From contig NZ_SMLK01000002.1 of NCBI RefSeq assembly GCF_004681975.1, positions 372,001-436,000 on the forward strand: a DNA stretch of 64,000 bases, read 5' to 3'. A model generated the notes under the pieces. It searched no databases and was not told the DNA's origin. It worked only from the letters and a program-made list of their open reading frames with translations. Shown here in pieces: positions 58,779 through 64,000 of the stretch (the first letter of the stretch is position 1; every line of letters starts with the position of its first letter). A program made the position numbers and the translations under genes. Origin of the DNA: Ramlibacter humi (GTDB lineage: Bacteria > Pseudomonadota > Gammaproteobacteria > Burkholderiales > Burkholderiaceae_C).

Positions 58779-60575
58779 ATGCCCACCTACACCCCGCCGC
58801 TGCGCGACATGCAGTTCGTGATGCACGAAGTGCTGAAGGTCACGGACGACTTCAAGCTGATGAAGCAGCACGCCGAGACGGACGTCGACACGATCAATGC
58901 GGTGCTCCAGGAAGGCGGCAAGTTTGCCAGCGAGGTGACCTTCCCGCTCAACCGGGTGGGCGACCAGGAAGGCTGCAAGCTCGACACCGCCACGCACGAG
59001 GTGAAGACGCCCACCGGCTTCAAGGAGGCCTACCACCAGTACGTGGAAGGCGGCTGGCCCGCTCTGTCGTGCGACCCCGAGTACGGCGGCCAGGGCCTGC
59101 CCATCGTGGTGAACCAGGCCTTCTACGAGATGCTGAACTCGGCCAACCAGGCCTGGACCATGTACCCCGGCCTGACGCACGGCGCGTACGAAGCGCTGCA
59201 TGCGCACGGCACGCCCGAGCAGAAGCGGATGTACCTGCCCAAGCTGACCAGCGGCGAGTGGACCGGCACCATGTGCCTGACCGAGCCGCACTGCGGCACC
59301 GACCTGGGCATGCTGCGCACCAAGGCCGAGCCGCAGGCCGACGGCAGCTACAAGCTGACCGGCAACAAGATCTTCATCTCCGCCGGCGAGCACGACTTCG
59401 TCTCGAACATCGTGCACCTGGTGCTGGCGCGCCTGCCGGACGCGCCGCAGGGCAGCAAGGGCATCAGCCTGTTCGTGGTGCCCAAGTTCAACGTGAACAA
59501 GGACGGCTCCCTGGGCTCGCGCAACGGCATCTGGTGTGGCGGCCTGGAGCACAAGATGGGCATCCACGGCAACGCCACCGCGCAGATCGTGCTGGACGGC
59601 GCTATCGGCACCCTGGTGGGCGAACCCAACAAGGGCCTGCAGGCGATGTTCGTGATGATGAACGCCGCGCGCATCGGCGTGGGCATGCAGTCGCTGGGCC
59701 TGACCGAAGTGGCCTTCCAGAACGCGCTGGCTTACGCGAAGGACCGCATCCAGATGCGCAGCCTGTCCGGCCCCAAGGCCAAGGACAAGCCGGCCGATCC
59801 CATCATTGTGCACCCCGACGTGCGCAAGATGCTGCTGACGGCCAAGGCCTATGCCGAAGGCGGCCGCGCGCTGTCGATGTACTGCGCGTTCCTCATCGAC
59901 CGTGAGCTGCACCACCCCGACGAGAAGGTGCGCAAGGACTCGGCCGAGATGGTGGCGCTGCTCACGCCCATCGTGAAGGCTTTCATCACGGACAACGGCC
60001 ACATCGCGACCAACGCCTGCATGCAGGTGTTCGGCGGCCACGGCTTCATCAGCGAATGGGGCATGGAGCAGTTCGTGCGCGACAACCGCATCAACATGAT
60101 CTACGAAGGCACGAACACCGTGCAGTCGCTGGACCTGCTGGGCCGCAAGGTGCTGGGCAACCAGGGCGCCACGCTGAAGAAGTTCGGCAAGCTGGTCGCG
60201 CAGCTGGTGGAAGAAGAGGGCGTGAACGAGAAGATGGCCGAGTTCATCAACCCGATCGCGATGCTGGGCGACCAGATGACCAAGTTCACCACCGAGCTGG
60301 GCTTCAAGGCTTTCCAGAACCCCGACGAAGTGGGCGGCGCCTCGGTGGACTACCTGCGCGTGGCGGGCCACCTGGTGTTCGGCTACTTCTGGGCCCGCAT
60401 GGCGCAAGTCGCCCTGCGCGAGATCGAAGCCGGCAACACCGACCCGTTCTACCAGGCCAAGCTGCAGACGGCGCGCTTCTATTTCGCGCGCCTATTCCCC
60501 GAAACGCTGTCGCTGATGCGCACCGCTCGCGCCGGGGTGAAGAACCTGCTGGACACCAACGAGGCGCTGGCGTGA
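58779..60575 (+). CDS. Acyl-CoA dehydrogenase (long form with C-terminal domain, DmdC-like)
   Basis: A 598-residue FAD enzyme. Segments are an N-terminal helix (YTPPLRDMQFVMHEVL), the FAD/acyl part with MCLTEPHCGTDLGMLRTKA and GNKIFISAGEHD, the catalytic-region motif MIYEGTNTVQSLDLLGRK, and a C-terminal DUF1974/AcylCoA_DH_C-type extension (about 460-598). The 600-residue length matches FadE-like and 3-methylmercaptopropionyl-CoA dehydrogenases. AAGGAG overlaps the TetR stop and serves ATG 58779. First catalytic step of the beta-oxidation operon. Confidence 0.9.
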   Translation: MPTYTPPLRDMQFVMHEVLKVTDDFKLMKQHAETDVDTINAVLQEGGKFASEVTFPLNRVGDQEGCKLDTATHEVKTPTGFKEAYHQYVEGGWPALSCDPEYGGQGLPIVVNQAFYEMLNSANQAWTMYPGLTHGAYEALHAHGTPEQKRMYLPKLTSGEWTGTMCLTEPHCGTDLGMLRTKAEPQADGSYKLTGNKIFISAGEHDFVSNIVHLVLARLPDAPQGSKGISLFVVPKFNVNKDGSLGSRNGIWCGGLEHKMGIHGNATAQIVLDGAIGTLVGEPNKGLQAMFVMMNAARIGVGMQSLGLTEVAFQNALAYAKDRIQMRSLSGPKAKDKPADPIIVHPDVRKMLLTAKAYAEGGRALSMYCAFLIDRELHHPDEKVRKDSAEMVALLTPIVKAFITDNGHIATNACMQVFGGHGFISEWGMEQFVRDNRINMIYEGTNTVQSLDLLGRKVLGNQGATLKKFGKLVAQLVEEEGVNEKMAEFINPIAMLGDQMTKFTTELGFKAFQNPDEVGGASVDYLRVAGHLVFGYFWARMAQVALREIEAGNTDPFYQAKLQTARFYFARLFPETLSLMRTARAGVKNLLDTNEALA

Positions 60576-61003
60576 AGCGCGCGATCGCCTTCTGTGCGGC
60601 GCTGACGGCCGCAACCGCTTTCGCCCAGATGACTCCCGTCGGCACCTGGCGCAACGTGGACGACAAGACCGGCGAAGCCAAGGCCGAGATCCGCATCACC
60701 GAAACGGCCGGGGTGGTGAACGGCAACATCGTCAAGCGCCTGGTGAAGGGCGCCAAGGCCGACGCCGTTTGCGAAGAGTGCAACGACGACCGCAAGGGCA
60801 AGCCCATGGAAGGGCTGGAGATCATCCGCGGCGCGAAGAAGGCCGCGGGCAAGGACGTGTGGGAAGACGGGAAGATCCTCGACCCCGAGAGCGGGCGTGA
60901 ATACACGCTGCGGATGACGCCCATCGAAGGCGGCAAGCGCCTCGAGGTGCGCGGCGCCATCGGCCCGTTCGGCCGCACCCAGACCTGGGTGCGGGTGCAG
61001 TGA
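60572..61003 (+). CDS. DUF2147 family exported protein
   Basis: A 143-residue protein with a signal peptide (residues 1-19, ending TAFA before Gln) and a DUF2147 core: GTWRNVDDKTGEAKAEIRI, GNIVKRL, WEDGKILDPESGREYTLRMTP and LEVRGAIGPFGRTQTWVR. Family members are periplasmic beta-rich proteins of unknown function often placed in fatty-acid operons. GTG 60572 overlaps the preceding stop (GTGA). Two cysteines in VCEECNDD may bind metal or form a disulfide. Confidence 0.85.
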   Translation: MKRAIAFCAALTAATAFAQMTPVGTWRNVDDKTGEAKAEIRITETAGVVNGNIVKRLVKGAKADAVCEECNDDRKGKPMEGLEIIRGAKKAAGKDVWEDGKILDPESGREYTLRMTPIEGGKRLEVRGAIGPFGRTQTWVRVQ

Positions 61004-61082
61004 CCAGATTCCAGGAGTGACGGTGTACCAGGACCACGATGCGCGCGCCGCGGGCGCCGCGAACGCAGAAGGGCGCGAAGCC

Positions 61083-63482
61083 ATGAGCCGATTCCAGGTG
61101 AAGAAGGTGGCCGTTCTTGGCGCCGGCGTGATGGGCGCGCAGATCGCCGCCCACCTCGTGAACGTGAAGGTGCCGGTCGTGCTGTTCGACCTTCCCGCGA
61201 AGGAAGGCCCGAAGAGCGGCATCGTCACCAAGGCGATCGACGGGCTGAAGAAGCTGAAGCCTTCCCCGCTCGGCGTGGCCGACGACGCCGCGCTGATCCA
61301 GGCCGCCAACTACGAAGAGCACATGGCGCTGCTGGGCGAATGCGACCTGGTCATCGAGGCCATCGCCGAGCGCATGGACTGGAAGCTCGATCTCTACAAG
61401 AAGATCGCGCCTTTCGTGGCGCCGCACGCGATCGTCGCGTCGAACACCTCGGGGCTGTCGATCACCAAGCTGTCGGAAGCGCTGCCGCAGGCCATCAAGC
61501 CGCGCTTCTGCGGCATCCACTTCTTCAACCCGCCGCGGTACATGTACCTGGTGGAGCTGATCGCCACGCCGGCGACGCAGCCGCACATCCTGGACGACCT
61601 GGAAGCCTTCGTCACCACCGGCCTGGGCAAGGGCGTGGTGCGCGCCAAGGACACGCCCAACTTCATCGCCAACCGCGTGGGCATCGCCGGCATGCTGGCC
61701 ACCATGCGCGAGGTGGAGAAGTTCGGCCTGACGTACGACGTGGTGGACGACCTCACCGGCAAGAAGCTGGGCCGCGCGTCCAGCGGCACCTTCCGCACCG
61801 CGGACGTCGTGGGCCTGGACACGATGGCGCACGTCATCAAGACGCTGCAGGACAACCTCAACGCGGACACCGACCCGTTCTACGGCAGCTTCGGCACGCC
61901 CGACGTGCTGAAGAAGCTGCTGGACATGGGCAACCTGGGCCAGAAGACCAAGGCGGGCTTCTACAAGAAGGCGGGCCGCGACGTGCTGCGCTTCGACGCG
62001 GCGCGCGGCGACTACGTGCCCGGCGGCGAGAAGGCCGACGAGGTGTACGGCCGCATGCTGAAGAAGCCGGCCGGCGAGCGCCTGAAATTGCTGCGCGACA
62101 GCCAGGGGCCGCAGGGCCAGTTCCTGTGGGCGATCCTGCGCAACAGCTTCCACTACGCGGCGGTGCATCTGGCGTCCATCGCGGAGACGGCGCGTGACGT
62201 GGACTTCGCCATGCGCTGGGGCTTCGGCATGAAGCAGGGCCCGTTCGAGCTGTGGCAGGAAGCGGGCTGGCTGCAGGTGGCGCAGTGGATCCAGGAAGAC
62301 ATCGATGCCGGCAAGGCGCTGTCGAAGGCGCCGCTGCCCGATTGGGTGTTCAAGGGCCCGGTGGCCGAAGCCGGCGGCGTGCACACGCCCGAAGGTTCGT
62401 GGAACCCGGCGGCGAAGAAGTTCGAGCCGCGCCGCCTGCTGCCCGTGCACCGGCGCCAGTACTTCCCCGAGAACGTGCTGGGCAGCGGCGCGCAAGCCTG
62501 GGAAACCGCCGGCCGCACGCTGCACGAGGACGCGAACATCCGCCTGTGGACGCTGGACGAGGAAGTGCTCATCGCCAGCATCAAGACCAAGATGCATGCC
62601 ATCAGCCCCGAGCTGTGCGAAGGCCTGCAGCAGGCGGTGGAAACGGCGGAGAAGCAGTTCCAGGGCCTGGTGGTCTGGTCGGGCGACGAGCCGTTCTCGG
62701 TCGGCGCCGACCTGCAGGCGCTGCTGCCCGCGTTCATCGCGGTCGGCGTGGTGGCGGTGGAAGACGCCGAGGCCTTCATGCAGCAGACCATGCTGCGCCT
62801 GCGCCATGCGTCGGTGCCGGTGGTCTCCGCCATCCGCGGCATGGCGCTGGGCGGCGGCTGCGAGCTGGCCGTGTATTCGCAGCGCCGCGTGGTGGCGGTG
62901 GAAAGCTACATCGGCCTGGTGGAAGTGGGCGTGGGCCTGGTGCCCGGCGCCGGCGGCCTGACCTACATCGCGCGCCGCGCCGCGGAAGCGATGGAAAAGA
63001 GCACGCACAAGGACCTGCTGCCTTTCCTCACCGAAGGCTTCACCGCCGCGGCGATGGCGAAGGTGGGCACCAGCGCGCTGGAATCGCGCAAGCTGGGCTA
63101 CCTGCTGGACAGCGACGTCATCGTGCCGAACAAGGACGAGCTGCTGTACGTGGCCGTCGCCGAAGCGAAGGCGATGGCGAACTCGGGCTGGCGCGCGCCG
63201 CTCAAGCGCCAGTTCCCGGTGGCCGGCCGCAGCGGCAAGGCGACCATCCAGGGGCAGCTGGTGAACATGCGCGACGGCGGATTCATCAGCGCGTACGACT
63301 TCCACATCGCGAGTCTGATCGCCAATGTCGTTTGCGGCGGTGATGTCGACCCGGGCACGCTGGTGACCGAGGAGTACCTGATGACGCTGGAGCGGCAGGC
63401 CTTCTGCGAACTGGTGCAGCACCCGAAGACGCAGGAGCGGATTCTGGGGATGCTGGGGACGGGGAAGCCGGTCCGCAACTGA
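61083..63482 (+). CDS. 3-hydroxyacyl-CoA dehydrogenase / enoyl-CoA hydratase (FadN-like)
   Basis: A 799-residue bifunctional enzyme with the dehydrogenase first and the crotonase domain last, opposite to FadB and like FadN. The NAD turn is VAVLGAGVMGAQIAAHL, the catalytic His lies in FCGIHFFNPPRYMYLVE, and the family NRVG motif follows (FIANRVGIAG). The crotonase part (about 500-799) keeps both acids: GGGCELAVYS and GLVEVGVGLVPGAGG. ATG 61083 fits family starts; a GTG at 61017 is the alternative. Converts enoyl-CoA to 3-ketoacyl-CoA. Confidence 0.92.
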   Translation: MSRFQVKKVAVLGAGVMGAQIAAHLVNVKVPVVLFDLPAKEGPKSGIVTKAIDGLKKLKPSPLGVADDAALIQAANYEEHMALLGECDLVIEAIAERMDWKLDLYKKIAPFVAPHAIVASNTSGLSITKLSEALPQAIKPRFCGIHFFNPPRYMYLVELIATPATQPHILDDLEAFVTTGLGKGVVRAKDTPNFIANRVGIAGMLATMREVEKFGLTYDVVDDLTGKKLGRASSGTFRTADVVGLDTMAHVIKTLQDNLNADTDPFYGSFGTPDVLKKLLDMGNLGQKTKAGFYKKAGRDVLRFDAARGDYVPGGEKADEVYGRMLKKPAGERLKLLRDSQGPQGQFLWAILRNSFHYAAVHLASIAETARDVDFAMRWGFGMKQGPFELWQEAGWLQVAQWIQEDIDAGKALSKAPLPDWVFKGPVAEAGGVHTPEGSWNPAAKKFEPRRLLPVHRRQYFPENVLGSGAQAWETAGRTLHEDANIRLWTLDEEVLIASIKTKMHAISPELCEGLQQAVETAEKQFQGLVVWSGDEPFSVGADLQALLPAFIAVGVVAVEDAEAFMQQTMLRLRHASVPVVSAIRGMALGGGCELAVYSQRRVVAVESYIGLVEVGVGLVPGAGGLTYIARRAAEAMEKSTHKDLLPFLTEGFTAAAMAKVGTSALESRKLGYLLDSDVIVPNKDELLYVAVAEAKAMANSGWRAPLKRQFPVAGRSGKATIQGQLVNMRDGGFISAYDFHIASLIANVVCGGDVDPGTLVTEEYLMTLERQAFCELVQHPKTQERILGMLGTGKPVRN

Positions 63483-63491
63483 CCTTCCCTG

Positions 63492-63670
63492 CTCCCTCCC
63501 CCTCTGGGGGAGGGCTGGGGTGGGGGCGAGATGCAACACCAATCCACATCAGCGGCACAACGCAACTCCCGCGTCCTCCGGCGCGAGAAGGCGTGCTGAC
63601 CGTGATCTCGGACCACATCCAAAGGGCGGGGCGTGCCCCCACCCCAACCCTCCCCCAAAGGGGGAGGGAG
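63492..63670. repeat. REPIN-like pair of inverted GC-rich hairpins
   Basis: Two copies of an approximately 38-nt sequence face each other at 63492-63530 and 63631-63670. Each holds a 9-bp hairpin: CCCTCCCCC-TCT-GGGGGAGGG on the left and CCCTCCCCC-AAA-GGGGGAGGG on the right, extended by GGGGTGGGGG. About 100 nt lie between them. REP sequences in opposite orientation around a short spacer are called REPINs. It fills most of the gap between the FadN-like and thiolase genes. Confidence 0.75.
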
Positions 63671-63692
63671 TAAGAGAAAGACAGGAGTCACC

Positions 63693-64000
63693 ATGAAACA
63701 AATCCAGGACGCCTACGTCGTCGCCGCCACCCGCACGCCCATCGGGCGGTCCCACCGCGGCTATTTCCGCCACACGCGCCCCGACGACCTTCTCGCCACC
63801 GCGCTGCGGGCCGCGCTCGCGCAAGTCCCGGGGCTGGACCCCAAAGCCATCGAGGACGTCATTTGCGGCTGCGCCATCCCCGAGGCGCAGCAAGGCCTGA
63901 ACGTCGCGCGCATCGGCGCGGTGCTGGCGGGCCTGCCCAAGAGCGTGGGCGGCGTCACGGTCAACCGCTTCTGCGCTTCCGGCCTGTCCGCCGTGCAGAT
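63693..64000 (+). CDS. Acetyl-CoA acyltransferase (thiolase), 5' part
   Basis: The first 102 residues of a thiolase that runs off the right edge: DAYVVAATRTPIGRSHRGYF at the start, then IEDVICGCAIPEAQQGLNVARI and the active-site cysteine in TVNRFCASGLSAVQ. It should perform the last step of beta-oxidation. ACAGGAG precedes ATG 63693. It follows the FadN-like gene beyond a 210-nt gap filled by repeats, so whether it is in the same transcript is not certain. Confidence 0.92.
   Translation, partial: MKQIQDAYVVAATRTPIGRSHRGYFRHTRPDDLLATALRAALAQVPGLDPKAIEDVICGCAIPEAQQGLNVARIGAVLAGLPKSVGGVTVNRFCASGLSAVQ

Noticed and set aside
60822-63542. Very long open frame (about 900 codons) on the minus strand
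   Set aside because: It is antisense to the FadN-like gene, has low-complexity His/Arg/Leu composition and no recognisable motif. Long antisense frames are expected in DNA of this GC content.
63492-63670. Rho-independent terminators after the FadN-like gene
   Set aside because: The hairpins are strong but have no T-tract after them, and they occur as a facing pair, which fits a REPIN better than a terminator.

Overview
The window is high-GC bacterial chromosome with dense, overlapping gene strings. Gene content suggests a beta-proteobacterium of the order Burkholderiales, probably Comamonadaceae (Ramlibacter/Variovorax-like). Supporting points are argB next to slmA, an H-NS-family protein with the short Burkholderiales-type DNA-binding tail, a TctD/TctE-type two-component pair, a wlb/wbp-type 2,3-diamino-uronate gene set, and a TetR plus acyl-CoA dehydrogenase plus FadN-like beta-oxidation operon. 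The taxonomic call is inference from content, not a search.

Positions 1-29840 are a cell-surface polysaccharide region with two divergent operons read from about 7645-7825. The leftward operon (7644 to 1) holds a GT-C membrane glycosyltransferase, a WbqC-like protein, a polyprenyl-phosphate GT2, a methyltransferase, a NeuD-like acyltransferase, a beta-propeller glycosidase-like protein, an ArnE/EmrE-like small membrane protein and three more methyltransferases (the last cut by the window edge). Most joints are stop/start overlaps. The rightward operon (7826 to 29840) has 17 genes: tviB-wbpB-wbpD-wbpE for a UDP-diacetamido-uronic acid, a GT2, a Wzx flippase, a one-piece glutamine amidotransferase/N-acetyl-sugar amidotransferase, a polysaccharide deacetylase-like protein, an acyltransferase, two tandem paralogous GT-C proteins with an extra C-terminal domain, a Wzy-like membrane protein, a GNAT, a LegC-like aminotransferase, a 4,6-dehydratase and two different types of initiating phosphoglycosyl transferase. 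From wzx to the GNAT (about 12933-25711) third codon positions carry visibly more A and T than in the flanking genes, suggesting a later acquired, serotype-specific core.

Positions 29890-47277 are mixed core genes: a methyltransferase with regulatory domain, a leftward trio of unknown function that includes a predicted pseudoprotease of the HtrA family, an H-NS protein, tRNA-Leu(CAA), cysM plus a NUDIX hydrolase, the dTDP-rhamnose operon rfbBDAC, a TusA-like protein, galU, an odd 2-hydroxyacid dehydrogenase-like protein, a 2Fe-2S/FAD reductase, an SDR, argB and a phytanoyl-CoA dioxygenase-like protein. Thus dTDP-rhamnose and UDP-glucose supply lies about 8-12 kb from the polysaccharide operon.

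Positions 47366-51838 hold a two-component system, slmA, a PdeM-like phosphoesterase and a lipoprotein. Positions 51835-57931 hold a sugar-acid catabolic cluster: a GntR/FadR regulator with dehydratase and Ldh2-type dehydrogenase, divergent from two SDRs and a FAH-family hydrolase. It ends in an RraA-like gene broken by a 115-nt hairpin repeat. Positions 58075-64000 are a fatty-acid beta-oxidation operon (TetR, acyl-CoA dehydrogenase, DUF2147, FadN-like bifunctional enzyme, thiolase running off the end) with a REPIN-like repeat pair before the thiolase. No CRISPR array, prophage, transposase or replication origin was seen, and no gene-free stretch exceeds 300 bases.
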